Shown here: piece after piece, positions 18,231 through 27,552 of the stretch
Layout: every line of letters starts with the position of its first letter
Position numbering within the stretch: position 1 is the stretch's first letter
NCBI GenBank assembly: GCA_965205055.1
Contig: OZ242030.1
Coordinates: forward strand, 2,542,001 to 2,606,000
DNA from: CBDBBY01 sp965205055
Lineage (GTDB): Bacteria > Pseudomonadota > Alphaproteobacteria > Rhodobacterales > Rhodobacteraceae
Direction: 5' to 3'
DNA length: 64,000 nucleotides
Program-made: the position numbers and the translations under genes
The notes under the pieces: generated by a model
The model's input: the letters and a program-made list of their open reading frames with translations, nothing else
What the model was told of the DNA's origin: nothing
The model's database searches: none

Positions 18231-19149
18231 TCTCATCCATCGCGATTTCGAGATCGGTGAGGAACGTGCTGACAATCACGGAATCTCGCACGTTCTTGCG
18301 GGTGACGACGAAGAAATCCGAAACGTATTTGAAGTGATCCTGAAGCAAGGGAACCAGCAAGCCATTGGCGACCCAGTCCTTGGTATAATGAATGGGCAGA
18401 AAGCCGACATGGCCGCCGCCCAGCAGCAATATGGCCGCCGCTTCCAAAAACTCGACCGAGGCATGCGAACTGCCCAATTCCTCGCCAAGAGGAAACAGGT
18501 CTCGTCCCTCAAGGTATGACCGCGTGACCTTCCGGCTTTGCTGGACGGCGCGAATAATGTCCTCTTTGTCGGACATTGAAGCGACAGGATGACCGGATGC
18601 GCAGTAAAGCGCATTCACTTCACTATATATCGGCGTATAGCTGAGATCCGGAAGTTTCCGGTCGAACGTGCCGATAGCGACGTCTATCTCCGTCTCCATG
18701 ACGGCTCGCTCCAGACGGTTGGGCGTCATGATCAATAGGTTGATCGTGACTTCGCTCGCCTTGTTGTTCAAAAGCTCAATGCCCCGCACAACGGGGCAAT
18801 TCGGATCCGTGATCGTGCTGTCGATGACGCCAAGCCTGAGGAATCCGCTGAGTTTGCCCTTCAGTTCGAGCGTCACGTTCTGAAAGCTCTCATGCGCCTT
18901 GAATACGGCCAATGCCTGTTTGTAGACACTCTCGCCCTTGCGGGTCAGGCGAAACCCGGTCCGGCCCCGATCGCAAAGCCGGAAGCCCAGCCTTTGCTCG
19001 AGTTTGCCTATGTGATTGCTGATGGTCGACTGCCCGACATTCAGGACGGCTTGCGCGTTGGAAAATCCGCGGCATTCCACCACCGCCTTGAAAACGCGCA
19101 AAAGCCGAATGTCGATGTCGCTGAGCTGGTACATGCAACCAGTAAACAT
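18187..19149 (-). CDS. LysR-type transcriptional regulator
   Basis: About 320 residues (315 if the ATG at 19134 is used, MYQLSDIDIRLLRVF). N-terminal wHTH: FKAVVECRGFSNAQAVLNVGQSTISNHIGKLE, followed by an effector domain (LRLGVIDSTITD...). It is transcribed away from the ABC transporter genes and converges on the ureohydrolase operon, so it probably senses the island's substrate and controls the divergent transporter promoter. The 142-bp divergent region contains a LysR-box-like inverted repeat. Confidence 0.92.
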   Translation of the reverse strand: MFTGCMYQLSDIDIRLLRVFKAVVECRGFSNAQAVLNVGQSTISNHIGKLEQRLGFRLCDRGRTGFRLTRKGESVYKQALAVFKAHESFQNVTLELKGKLSGFLRLGVIDSTITDPNCPVVRGIELLNNKASEVTINLLIMTPNRLERAVMETEIDVAIGTFDRKLPDLSYTPIYSEVNALYCASGHPVASMSDKEDIIRAVQQSRKVTRSYLEGRDLFPLGEELGSSHASVEFLEAAAILLLGGGHVGFLPIHYTKDWVANGLLVPLLQDHFKYVSDFFVVTRKNVRDSVIVSTFLTDLEIAMDEIRNRKDRFGSAASG

Positions 19150-19175
19150 ATACTTCGATCAGCATCAATGTATTT

Positions 19176-19199
19176 GTGAATAGCTTTGCATCCATTCAC
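19176..19199. promoter_or_regulatory. Inverted repeat between divergent lysR and ABC permease (candidate LysR box)
   Basis: GTGAAT (19176-19181), 12 bases, ATTCAC (19194-19199): a perfect 6-bp dyad fitting the T-N11-A type of LysR site. A second looser dyad, ATAC...GTAT, spans 19150-19173 and overlaps the LysR start. Function inferred from position. Confidence 0.45.
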
Positions 19200-19291
19200 T
19201 GAAAACACCTGTGCTACCCTTCTCATCTTAGCGAACGAATCACGGCTGAACCCGGCCCGAATGCGCAGCAGGAAAGACTGAGCCGAACGAA

Positions 19292-20143
19292 ATGGCAGAT
19301 ACTCGCGCCGAAGCTATCCCGGAAACAAGCTCCACGTCCGCGAACAAGAAACCCATTTTGAGGCTGCTCTCTCCGCTGGACCACCGGCAAACCATGATCC
19401 TCGGCATCATCGGCGCAGTCGTGTTCTTTGCGATCTGGCAGATTGCCCACATGATGACTGCGGAAGAAGCCAAAAGGTTTCTTCCATCGCCGGTGGCGGT
19501 TGTTCAAGCCTTGCTCGATCTGATCGTCGAAAAGGACTTCATGTCCGATGTGGCCGTTTCCGCGTACAGGATTTTCGGCAGCTTCATCATAGCCTGCATA
19601 ATTGCGATCCCGCTCGGCGTGTTGATGGGCTGCTTCGCGCCGCTCAGGGCGCTTATCAACCCGGTCGTATCCGGCGCGCGCTACCTGCCGGCGGCATCGT
19701 TCATCCCTCTTTTGCTGGTCTGGTTCGGCCCGACCGACAGCCAGAAAATGGCGCTGCTGGTGCTTGGCGTGATCTTCTTTCTGATCGCGCTGATCCTCGA
19801 CAACACCGAAGCCGTCGCCAAGGAGCTGATCGAAGCGGCGCAGACCATGGGCGCTTCGCGCAAGGAAATCGTGATCAATGTCGTCGGGCGAGCCGCCTCC
19901 CCTGCGATCATGGATTCAATGCGCAACATGATCGCCGTCGGCTACACCTATCTGGTGATCGCTGAAATCGTCGCCGCGCAGGATGGAATCGGCGCGGTGA
20001 TGATGCGGGCAGGCCGCTTTCTGAAGGTCGACGTCATCATGGCCGGAATTCTGACCATCGGAATCATGGGGGTGCTGACGGATATCCTGTTTCGCCTTTG
20101 CGCCTATTACGCGTTCCCCTGGAACCGGAAACGCAAAGGCTGA
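19292..20143 (+). CDS. ABC transporter permease, NitT/TauT (SsuC-like) family
   Basis: 283 residues with about six hydrophobic segments, the first at residues 34-52 (MILGIIGAVVFFAIWQIAH). The EAA loop that contacts the ATPase reads ELIEAAQTMGASRKEIV. Members import small anions, sulfonates, nitrate or heterocycle precursors. An ATPase gene follows after 15 bp and a secreted binding protein after that. Confidence 0.9.
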   Translation: MADTRAEAIPETSSTSANKKPILRLLSPLDHRQTMILGIIGAVVFFAIWQIAHMMTAEEAKRFLPSPVAVVQALLDLIVEKDFMSDVAVSAYRIFGSFIIACIIAIPLGVLMGCFAPLRALINPVVSGARYLPAASFIPLLLVWFGPTDSQKMALLVLGVIFFLIALILDNTEAVAKELIEAAQTMGASRKEIVINVVGRAASPAIMDSMRNMIAVGYTYLVIAEIVAAQDGIGAVMMRAGRFLKVDVIMAGILTIGIMGVLTDILFRLCAYYAFPWNRKRKG

Positions 20144-20158
20144 CCGGAGGGCCGCGCC

Positions 20159-20956
20159 ATGGAATCCGCACGTGAAATCAGCGCCCGCACGGTCATCAGC
20201 ATCAAGGATATGACCAAAACCTATCTGGGCGGATCATTCACCGCAGTCGACAACGTGTCGATGGAAATCAAGGAAGGCGAGATCGTGGCCTTCGTCGGCC
20301 CGTCGGGCTGCGGCAAGACGACGGTGATGCGGATGGTCGCCGGGCTCGAAGAGCCCACGGAAGGAGCCGTCTTCGTCAACGACCAAATGGTGCACGGACC
20401 CGGACCTGATCGAGGAATGATCTTTCAGGCCTATACGTCGTTTCCTTGGCTGACTGCTCGCCAGAACGTGGAATACGGCATGAAAATCCTCGGGATCCCG
20501 ACCGCCGAACGCCGCGAGCGCGCCCAAAGGCTGCTGGAAGAGGTGCATCTGGGACCGGCCGCCGACAAATACCCGGCAGAGCTTTCCGGCGGCATGAAGC
20601 AGCGCGTGGCGATCGCCAGAACCCTTGCGCAGAACCCCGAGGTTCTGCTGATGGACGAGCCCTTCGGCGCGCTGGACGCGCAGGTCCGCTGGGAAATGCA
20701 GGAAATGATGATCGAGATCATCAATACCGAGAAAAAGACCGTGATCCTGGTCACCCACGACATTCAGGAGGCGATCTATGTGGCTGACCGCGTCGTGTTC
20801 TTCACGCGGACCCCCGGGCGGATCAAACAGGACGTGTACATGGAATTCAAAGACGGCCAGCGCTTCGTCGGCAAAGAAGAGCTGCTGGGGCAGCCGGGGT
20901 ATCTGGAAATCGAAAAGCAACTCTTCGCGTGGATGCGCGAAGAAATCAAACAGTGA
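20159..20956 (+). CDS. ABC transporter ATP-binding protein, NitT/TauT family
   Basis: 265 residues. Walker A GPSGCGKTT near residue 50, Q-loop in IFQAYTSFPWLT, signature LSGGMKQR near 142, Walker B VLLMDEPFGALD near 162, switch His in VILVTHDIQEA. GGAGG sits about eight bases before the ATG. It energises the permease at 19292. Confidence 0.93.
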   Translation: MESAREISARTVISIKDMTKTYLGGSFTAVDNVSMEIKEGEIVAFVGPSGCGKTTVMRMVAGLEEPTEGAVFVNDQMVHGPGPDRGMIFQAYTSFPWLTARQNVEYGMKILGIPTAERRERAQRLLEEVHLGPAADKYPAELSGGMKQRVAIARTLAQNPEVLLMDEPFGALDAQVRWEMQEMMIEIINTEKKTVILVTHDIQEAIYVADRVVFFTRTPGRIKQDVYMEFKDGQRFVGKEELLGQPGYLEIEKQLFAWMREEIKQ

Positions 20957-20997
20957 GCAACCAGGCGGAACGGTCCGCCGCGCAAAGGAGGGAATCA

Positions 20998-22143
20998 ATG
21001 AGAAGATCCAGCGGAAAATTGGCCGGCGGCCTTGCGACTGCGGCGGCGGTGTTCGCCGCGACGGGCGGAACGGCGTTGGCCCAAGAGAAATTCACCGTGA
21101 CGATGCTGTCGGTGTCGGTCTACGGACCTTGGTTCATCGCCAAGGAAAAGGGGATGGCCGAGAACATCGATATAGAAGTCAAGATCATCGAGGACATCAC
21201 CGCCCGCAACGCCGGCCTGGTCAGCGGAGACATCCAATGCATGATGACGACGATGGACAGCACGGTCGTGACGGTCTCGGCAGGCGTGCCGGTCAAGCAC
21301 GTGGCCGTGCCGCTGATGTCGTACGGCCTCGATGAAATGGTGGTCGACGGATCAATCCAGTCCGAGGCCGATCTGGCGGGCAAGACCTACGCCGCCGACT
21401 ACGGCTTCCTCAACCATATGTGGATGTTGCTGACGCTGAAGAAGAACGGCATTCCGCTGGACGGCGCCAACCATTCGATCATGCTTCCTCAGGATGCGGC
21501 GGCGGCCTTTTCATCCGGCGCGCTGGATGTGGATGTGAACTTCATTCCGTTCTCGACGCAGTCGGCGCAACGCGAAGGAGCGCATGTTCTGAAAAGCACG
21601 TTCACCGACAAGACGTACGAGCGCGGCCTGGTTTCAGATTCCATCGCCTGCAGCTCGTCGTGGCTGGAAGAAAATCCCGAGGTAGCCCGCGAAGCGGTCC
21701 GCGCTTGGTTCGAAGCGGTCGATTGGTGGAAGCAGAACCCCGCCGAAGGCAACGCGATCGTCGCCAAAGGTCTTGATTGGCCCGAAGCGGACGTCCGCCT
21801 GACGCAGGCCGGCGCGGTGATGTTGAACATCGATCAGAACAAAGGCGCGCTCGGCATGGGCGACGGGCGTCCGCTATGCGCGTCCATTCCGGCCGAGGCG
21901 CCGCAGCCAGACGGCGAACCCAGCGGATGGGGCGCTCTGGTCGGGTCCGACAATGATTGCGAACCGGGCTACCTTTTCGCGACCTGGTCGCTCTTCGGCG
22001 ATGTTTACAAGGAGGCCGGCGTCATCGACACGATCACTCCCGCCGAAGAAGGCATCGACCCGTCCATCATCGAGTGGCTGTCGAATGAGAATTACGACGA
22101 ACAGTACGTCTCGAACAGGTGGGTGGGCCGTTTGCCGATTTGA
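20998..22143 (+). CDS. ABC transporter substrate-binding protein (NMT1/SsuA-like)
   Basis: 381 residues. ATG at 20998 is preferred because AAAGGAGGG precedes it by six bases; the frame also has an ATG at 20929 inside the ATPase gene. Signal peptide: MRRSSGKLAGGLATAAAVF... with cleavage after TALA near residue 27, then Gln. The mature protein has the two-lobe pattern (FIAKEKGMAENID, GKTYAADYGFLNHM). The ligand is unknown; neighbours suggest a nitrogen-rich heterocycle or guanidino/imide compound. Two strong hairpins follow the stop. Confidence 0.9.
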   Translation: MRRSSGKLAGGLATAAAVFAATGGTALAQEKFTVTMLSVSVYGPWFIAKEKGMAENIDIEVKIIEDITARNAGLVSGDIQCMMTTMDSTVVTVSAGVPVKHVAVPLMSYGLDEMVVDGSIQSEADLAGKTYAADYGFLNHMWMLLTLKKNGIPLDGANHSIMLPQDAAAAFSSGALDVDVNFIPFSTQSAQREGAHVLKSTFTDKTYERGLVSDSIACSSSWLEENPEVAREAVRAWFEAVDWWKQNPAEGNAIVAKGLDWPEADVRLTQAGAVMLNIDQNKGALGMGDGRPLCASIPAEAPQPDGEPSGWGALVGSDNDCEPGYLFATWSLFGDVYKEAGVIDTITPAEEGIDPSIIEWLSNENYDEQYVSNRWVGRLPI

Positions 22144-22156
22144 GTGCTCCGCGGCT

Positions 22157-22203
22157 GCCGGGGCGGAAACGCCCCGGCGATTTGCCTGAATCCGGTTTCA
22201 GGC
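22157..22203 (+). terminator. Two consecutive hairpins between binding-protein gene and molybdenum hydroxylase genes
   Basis: First: GCCGGGGCG (22157-22165), GAAA loop, CGCCCCGGC (22170-22178), a perfect 9-bp stem with a stable tetraloop. Second: GCCTGAA (22184-22190), six bases, TTCAGGC (22197-22203). There is no long T tract, so partial termination or 3' mRNA protection of the highly expressed binding-protein transcript is more likely than full termination. Confidence 0.55.
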
Positions 22204-22232
22204 GGGACGGACCAACAGTTACGGGCTGAGAC

Positions 22233-23120
22233 ATGAAATCACGCTTCACATATCAGCGCGCCAACAGTCCCGACGAAGCGATCGCATTGCTGGCGCAATA
22301 TGGGGACGACGCCGGGATCTGGGCGGGCGGCACCGATATGACCCTGCACTGGCAGCGGGAAATCGTGACGCCCAAGATCTGCATCGACATTCGCGGACTG
22401 AGCCATCTGGATTTCATCGCTGTGGAATCCGATGCGATCCGGATCGGCGCGATGGCCTCGCTGGCCGCTTTGGAACGATCCGACGGTCGGCATCATGTCC
22501 TTGCGATGCTGAGCGACATCACCAAGCTGATGTGCACCCCGCAGACCCGCACCTTGGCCACGGTCGGCGGCAACATGTGCAACGCGTCTCCTGCCGCCGA
22601 TCTGAGTCCGGCATTCGTCGCGCTGGACGCGCGCATGGTTATTTTAGGCGCGGACGGCACGCGCGAGGTTGCGGCGGTCGATTTCTTCACGGGCGTGAAC
22701 CGGACCGATCTGGGCGTGGCGGAACTGCTGCAGGAAGTGGTCATTCCCTTGCCGGCGGACGGGGACGTCCAAGGATCGTACCGGCGGATTGATCGGACTG
22801 TCGTCGACATCGCGCTGGTCAACGGATCCGCGGCTGTCACGGTCGGCAGCGACGGCGTCATCTCCAAAGTTGGGATCGGAATGGGCGCGGTGGCGCCCGT
22901 GATTCTGGACGCGCCGGATGCCTCCTCTGCGCTTCAAGGCAAGACGCTGGCGGACGTGACGCGCGACGATCTGGCCAACGCGGCGGCCATCGCCGCCAAG
23001 CACGCCAAGCCGATCACGGATGTGCGGGCCTCGGCCGGGTATCGGCGGAACATGCTCGAGGTCATGGTTCGTCGCGCTCTTGAAGACGCAATCATCAAAC
23101 ACGGAGGCATCCTGCAATGA
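22233..23120 (+). CDS. Molybdenum hydroxylase FAD subunit (CoxM-like)
   Basis: 295 residues of the FAD-binding medium subunit of xanthine-dehydrogenase-type enzymes. FAD contacts: WAGGTDMTLHW near residue 30 and TVGGNMCNASPAADLSP near residue 110. It passes electrons from the iron-sulfur subunit to the final acceptor. Overlaps the next gene by four bases (ATGA), giving an M-S-L order. Confidence 0.92.
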   Translation: MKSRFTYQRANSPDEAIALLAQYGDDAGIWAGGTDMTLHWQREIVTPKICIDIRGLSHLDFIAVESDAIRIGAMASLAALERSDGRHHVLAMLSDITKLMCTPQTRTLATVGGNMCNASPAADLSPAFVALDARMVILGADGTREVAAVDFFTGVNRTDLGVAELLQEVVIPLPADGDVQGSYRRIDRTVVDIALVNGSAAVTVGSDGVISKVGIGMGAVAPVILDAPDASSALQGKTLADVTRDDLANAAAIAAKHAKPITDVRASAGYRRNMLEVMVRRALEDAIIKHGGILQ

Positions 23121-23590
23121 CGGTTCTCAGGGTCAATGGGCGCAATATGGAAATTAGCGATCGCGGAGACCGGACGCTTGCCGACGCCTTGCGCATCGAT
23201 CTGGGTTTGATCGGCACGCGCGTGTCCTGCGCCGAAGGCGAATGCGGATCATGCACCGTCCTGATGGACGGTGAGCCGGTGACCGCGTGCCTGATGCTGG
23301 CGCCGCAGGCCGAAGGACACGAGATCACCACCATCGAAGGCTTGGCCGACGGCGACAAACTGGATCCGGTCCAGCAGGCGTTCATCGAGGAGCAAGGATT
23401 CCAATGCGGTTTCTGCACGCCCGGTCTGATCGTCAGCGCCAAGGCATTCCTGAAGGAAAACCCGAACCCCACACCCGATGAAGTCGCGGTGGGCATGAGC
23501 GGCAATATCTGCCGGTGCGGCGCCTACCCCTACATCGTCAAGGCCGTTCTGCGCGCGGCCGACGCGCCGCGCGCGAAGCAGCCTGCCTGA
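23117..23590 (+). CDS. Molybdenum hydroxylase iron-sulfur subunit (CoxS-like)
   Basis: 157 residues. Plant-type [2Fe-2S] motif: CAEGECGSCTVLMDG...C near residues 36-57. Second cluster domain: CGFCTPGLI near 96 and CRCGAYPYI near 131. All eight cysteines are present. Sits between the FAD and molybdenum subunits. Confidence 0.95.
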   Translation: MTVLRVNGRNMEISDRGDRTLADALRIDLGLIGTRVSCAEGECGSCTVLMDGEPVTACLMLAPQAEGHEITTIEGLADGDKLDPVQQAFIEEQGFQCGFCTPGLIVSAKAFLKENPNPTPDEVAVGMSGNICRCGAYPYIVKAVLRAADAPRAKQPA

Positions 23591-23632
23591 GACAACAAAG
23601 AATTATTGCGCCCCGAAGGGCGGGAGGACGAA

Positions 23633-25990
23633 ATGGGACGATATCGGAAAGATTTCAAAGTCGTAGGTCATGGGCTGCACGTCAAGGACGCGGTCGAGAA
23701 AGTCACAGGCACCATACGCTACGGCGTGGACTACGAAGTGCAGAACATGCTGCACGGCAAGATCGTGCGCTGCCCGCATCCGCATGCCCGCATCACCCGG
23801 ATCGATACCGGCAAGGCCGAGGAGGTTCCCGGATATATCGGCATCCTGACCCACGAAGATGTGCCGCAGAACGACTGGGAGGCCGCTTGGTTCAATTATC
23901 GCGGCAAGGTCTTGGACGGCGTAGGGCGGTTTGTTGGCGATGACATTGCGGCCGTTGCGGCAACTTCGCCCGAAGCGGCGGAACGCGCCGCGGAACTGAT
24001 CGAGATCGAATACGAGCTGCTGCCAGCCGTGTTCGACATGGAAGAGGCTCGCAAACCGGACGCTCCGCAGATTCGCGTCGAGGGCAATGAACGCCCATAT
24101 TACGGCGTGTCCTGGGGCGATGTCTCTGCCGGCCAGGCGCAGGCGGACCATAAGGTCGAATGCGACATCTTCTATGAAAGCCAGCAATATGCTCCGCTGG
24201 GCCGCAATGCTTGCATCGCGGAATGGATGGGCGACAAGGTGAATGTCATCACCTCGTCGCAAACACCGAGCGAATTGCGCGACGGCGTACACGAAGCTCT
24301 TGGCATTCCGCTTTCGAACATTCGCGTCCAGGCGCTTCCGAGCGGCAGTTCCTTCGGCCAGTGGTGGTCCAACAACTTCATGATCATCACAGTGCTTCTG
24401 GCCCGGAAGGTGGGTCGTCCGGTCAAGATCGAACTGGACAACGAAGAGTGCATGACCACCGTCAAGCGGCGTCATCAGGAGCGCACGCGCGGCGCGATGG
24501 GCTGCAAGGCGGACGGAACGCTGACCTTCTTTGAATTCGATCATCTGATCGACAATGGCGGGTACGGCTTCAAGGACGACGTGGGCTTCTTCTGCGTCGA
24601 CATGTGGGGCAAGAACGGACACGGCGACTACAAAATCCACGGCATCAACACCAACATGCTTACTGCGGGTTGCATGCGCGGCGTGGGCGACTGCACGCTT
24701 GGCGCAAGCGTGGAGCGCTGCGCCGACCGGCTTGCCGAAAAGGTCGGCATGGATCCGGTCGATTTCCGCATCAAGAACCAGATCGTCGCGGGGGACGAGC
24801 TGCGGATGCAACACAGCCGCGACAATCTCAAGGGCGGTGTCGACGACTATATCGACAGCGTGCCCGAGCATCTGCGCAAGGATTGGCCCGAACTGTTCAA
24901 GCTGTCGTCGGGCGGAACCCGCGCTTTGCTGGAGCTCGGCTCGGAAAAATTCGGCTGGAAAAACCGCTGGAAAGGCTGGGCCGCGCCGACCCATTCCGAC
25001 GGCCCCATTCGCCGCGGCGTCGGCGTCGGCACTGGAGCCCATGTCTGCGGAGTCGAGTTCGAAGGCGCATCAAACTCGATGGTCCGCATGAATCCCGACG
25101 GATCGGTCAAGGTGCATTGCGCCGTCGGTCGGCAGGGTGCAGGGGCCGAAACAACGCAGGCAATGGTTGTGGCCGAGGAATTGGGTTTGACGCTGGACCG
25201 GGTTGCGATTGAAACCGGCGACACCGACAGCTGTCCTTGGAACCACGGGTCGCTGGCTTCGTCGACCATGTACCGCACCGGATGGGCCACCCGCGAGGCG
25301 GGGCGCGACGTGAAGAACCAGTTGCTGGCGATCGCTGCGCGCGAGTTTTTCGACGGCGCGGACCCGTCGGAACTGGACGTCGACAGCGGCGAAGTGGTGC
25401 ACAGCGACCCGAACAAGCACAATCAGCGCATCCCGTTCTCGGATATCCTGCAAGAACTGAGATCGGAAACGCTGGGGCAGACATCTTCTATCACCGGCAG
25501 CCCGCGGGTGCCGATGCCGCCTTCCACGACTTTTGCCCGCCAGTTCGGCGCGCAGTTCTGCGAAGTCGAGGTCGATATTGAGACTGGCCAGATCAAGCTT
25601 TTGGATTTCGTTTGCGTGCAAGACAGCGGCACAGTCGTAAATCCGCAGGTTTTGAAGAACCAGGTTATCGGCGCCGCGACCTGCGGCGCGGGTTTCGCGA
25701 TTTACGAGCATTTGGTTTTCGACGAGGAAAATGGCGCGGTCAAAAACGGCAATTTGCTGGATTACAAGTTGCTGCGCTGCGCGGACTTCCCGCACAAAGC
25801 TGAAGTGTATTTCGTCGAAGACCCGGATCCGGTCGGCCCATTCGGCGCGCGCGGGGCGGGGGAATCTCCGATCGCCGCAGGCATCTCGGCCGTTGCTCAG
25901 GCAGTGCACAACGCGACAGGCGTCTGGATCGACATGCCGATGACGCCGGAGCGCGTTGTCGCGGCGCTGAATGCGGCTGGCAAACGCTAA
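23633..25990 (+). CDS. Molybdenum hydroxylase large (molybdopterin) subunit, divergent
   Basis: 785 residues from ATG 23633, four bases after GGGAGGA; a TTG at 23606 is less likely. Family blocks are present: VGRFVGDDIAAVAA, the C-terminal GPFGARGAGESPIAAG with the catalytic Glu near residue 744, and LERVVAAL-like PERVVAALNAAG. Two substrate-channel motifs are unusual: the usual GGxFGGK block reads GSSFGQWWSNN, and the usual (A/Y)xRGxG block reads AGCMRGVGDC. The enzyme should hydroxylate a carbon next to nitrogen in a heterocycle or an aldehyde using water. No maturation gene (XdhC/CoxD-like) is nearby. Confidence 0.9.
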   Translation: MGRYRKDFKVVGHGLHVKDAVEKVTGTIRYGVDYEVQNMLHGKIVRCPHPHARITRIDTGKAEEVPGYIGILTHEDVPQNDWEAAWFNYRGKVLDGVGRFVGDDIAAVAATSPEAAERAAELIEIEYELLPAVFDMEEARKPDAPQIRVEGNERPYYGVSWGDVSAGQAQADHKVECDIFYESQQYAPLGRNACIAEWMGDKVNVITSSQTPSELRDGVHEALGIPLSNIRVQALPSGSSFGQWWSNNFMIITVLLARKVGRPVKIELDNEECMTTVKRRHQERTRGAMGCKADGTLTFFEFDHLIDNGGYGFKDDVGFFCVDMWGKNGHGDYKIHGINTNMLTAGCMRGVGDCTLGASVERCADRLAEKVGMDPVDFRIKNQIVAGDELRMQHSRDNLKGGVDDYIDSVPEHLRKDWPELFKLSSGGTRALLELGSEKFGWKNRWKGWAAPTHSDGPIRRGVGVGTGAHVCGVEFEGASNSMVRMNPDGSVKVHCAVGRQGAGAETTQAMVVAEELGLTLDRVAIETGDTDSCPWNHGSLASSTMYRTGWATREAGRDVKNQLLAIAAREFFDGADPSELDVDSGEVVHSDPNKHNQRIPFSDILQELRSETLGQTSSITGSPRVPMPPSTTFARQFGAQFCEVEVDIETGQIKLLDFVCVQDSGTVVNPQVLKNQVIGAATCGAGFAIYEHLVFDEENGAVKNGNLLDYKLLRCADFPHKAEVYFVEDPDPVGPFGARGAGESPIAAGISAVAQAVHNATGVWIDMPMTPERVVAALNAAGKR

Positions 25991-26038
25991 GAACTATTGG
26001 AAGCAATTAGATTCCGCTGCCGACGCCCAAGATCTGCA

Positions 26039-26065
26039 TGCATCCTCCTTTTGCGCCCGGATGCA
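26039..26065 (+). terminator. Hairpin between convergent genes, possible terminator
   Basis: TGCATCC (26039-26045), 13 bases, GGATGCA (26059-26065), then GGCATTTTG. A short T run follows. It lies between the ends of the molybdenum subunit gene and the convergent exporter gene. Confidence 0.4.
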
Positions 26066-26091
26066 GGCATTTTGTTGTTCCGCCGCTCAAT

Positions 26092-26985
26092 TCAGCTTGC
26101 TGCGGTTCCGACAAGAACTGCCGCGAACACGAACACCGAGGCGGCGCCTATGATCTGCCAAGAGCTGATGCGCTCCTTGAGAATCAGGGCCGCCAGACCG
26201 ACAGTCACAACCGGGAAGGTTGAGGCAACGACAACTGTGATCGCATTGCTGGCGCCGCCATTCGTGCCCAACAGAATAAACAGCAGTCCGCCAGAATCGA
26301 GAAGGCCGTGAACCACGAAAACACTCAACCATTTCACGGAAACGCCGGAAATTGCCGATCCACGAATGATCAGGATTGCTGCTACCGTTAAAAGTCCGGT
26401 GACTCGACCGAACCAGAGCACCTGCAAATCGTCGATCCTAAGCGAAGCCTCTTGCAACAGCATGATGGCAACACCGTAGATCAGACTGGCGGCAGCAGAG
26501 ACCAGCACGACCTTGCGCGCGGAAGAATAGATCTTTTTGGACGCAGTCGAGGTGTTCTGGTCCTGACCGAACCCTGCCACGAATCCGACACCGATCAGAA
26601 TGCCTGCAATGGCGACGATCTGGATGAGGGCAAAAGCCGTTCCCTGGATCGCATAAAACACGACGACAAATGCCGGATGAGCCGCGATGATAGGAGCCAC
26701 AACGCTGATCTTGCCCACGGACATTGCGTAAAAAAACAACAACAGAGCGATTGCCATAACTGAACCATGCGCAGCGGCAAGAGCGTTTCCGATGAGAGAT
26801 TCATGCTGCAGAACCGGTGCAAATCCTTCATTGGCGATCATAACGACCGTCAATGCAATCGAACTGACCAGCAGCATGCCCCCCAACGCGCGGGCTGCTC
26901 CGAGTCTCTCGGAACTTTGGCTGGCGATGAAGTCTGCGATGCCGAGCGATCCGGCACTCAGCGCGCCCATTGCAAATGAAAACAT
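26092..26985 (-). CDS. EamA/DMT-superfamily transporter
   Basis: 297 residues, about ten hydrophobic segments in two repeats (VAPIIAAHPAFVVVFYA in the first; NAITVVVASTFPVVTVGLAALILKE in the second). Such carriers export or import metabolites, often amino acids; the substrate is not predictable. No signal for operon membership; a degraded regulator-like fragment lies upstream. Confidence 0.85.
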   Translation of the reverse strand: MFSFAMGALSAGSLGIADFIASQSSERLGAARALGGMLLVSSIALTVVMIANEGFAPVLQHESLIGNALAAAHGSVMAIALLLFFYAMSVGKISVVAPIIAAHPAFVVVFYAIQGTAFALIQIVAIAGILIGVGFVAGFGQDQNTSTASKKIYSSARKVVLVSAAASLIYGVAIMLLQEASLRIDDLQVLWFGRVTGLLTVAAILIIRGSAISGVSVKWLSVFVVHGLLDSGGLLFILLGTNGGASNAITVVVASTFPVVTVGLAALILKERISSWQIIGAASVFVFAAVLVGTAAS

Positions 26986-26988
26986 GTC

Positions 26989-27270
26989 CTAATTCCGAGA
27001 CCGATCGTCGCTGCGAACTGAATAGCACGAACGCATTTTTGCAATGGCTTTCATCCGTTCAATATATCGACCAATGGCATTCAATGTATCGGCGGCAACG
27101 TGAGTCCCAGCCGAAATGGGGCGTACAGGATGGTCCCGAAGCATTGCCTCGGGATCATCGGCTTCCAAGCCGCAGAGTTTGAACATCCGAAAGTCGTTGG
27201 CCAGCACTTGTCGAAGTAAATCGTCATCCTTCAGGCTGGGAGAATGATCCAAAGCCAACATCTTGGCCTT
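26989..27270 (-). pseudogene. Possible GntR/FCD-type regulator C-terminal fragment
   Basis: The minus-strand frame gives LLRQVLANDFRMFKLCG, then DDPEAMLRDH and AADTLNAIGRYIERM, which loosely follows the effector (FCD) domain of GntR regulators (Arg/Asp-His metal pattern, then helix RxE). No DNA-binding half could be assembled from the bases up to 27550. It adjoins the DMT exporter, a common place for such regulators. Weak evidence. Confidence 0.3.
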
Positions 27271-27552
27271 TGCTCTTCTGTTCGCCCAGCAGCTTGCCCT
27301 CCAAAATAGATCGACGAAGCCGCGCTTGCTGGTGTCGGCATGATTGACCGATTCCTCGGAGGTGGGACCCTCCCGGCAAGGATGCCAAGCACCTCGCGAT
27401 CTTCGCTCGCCACTGGCGGGAAAGCTCCGCAACACAAGAACGGATTTCGTTAAGTGAAAAGGCATCACGTGTCTGGATCCGGATTTTTCTGCATGCAGCA
27501 ATATCGAATGGATTGAAACGATATAATTTCTACACCATAAGATCTTGCGACA

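Noticed and set aside
23603..25042. 479-codon open frame antisense to the molybdenum subunit
   Set aside because: Shadow of a well-supported gene; no own start signals.
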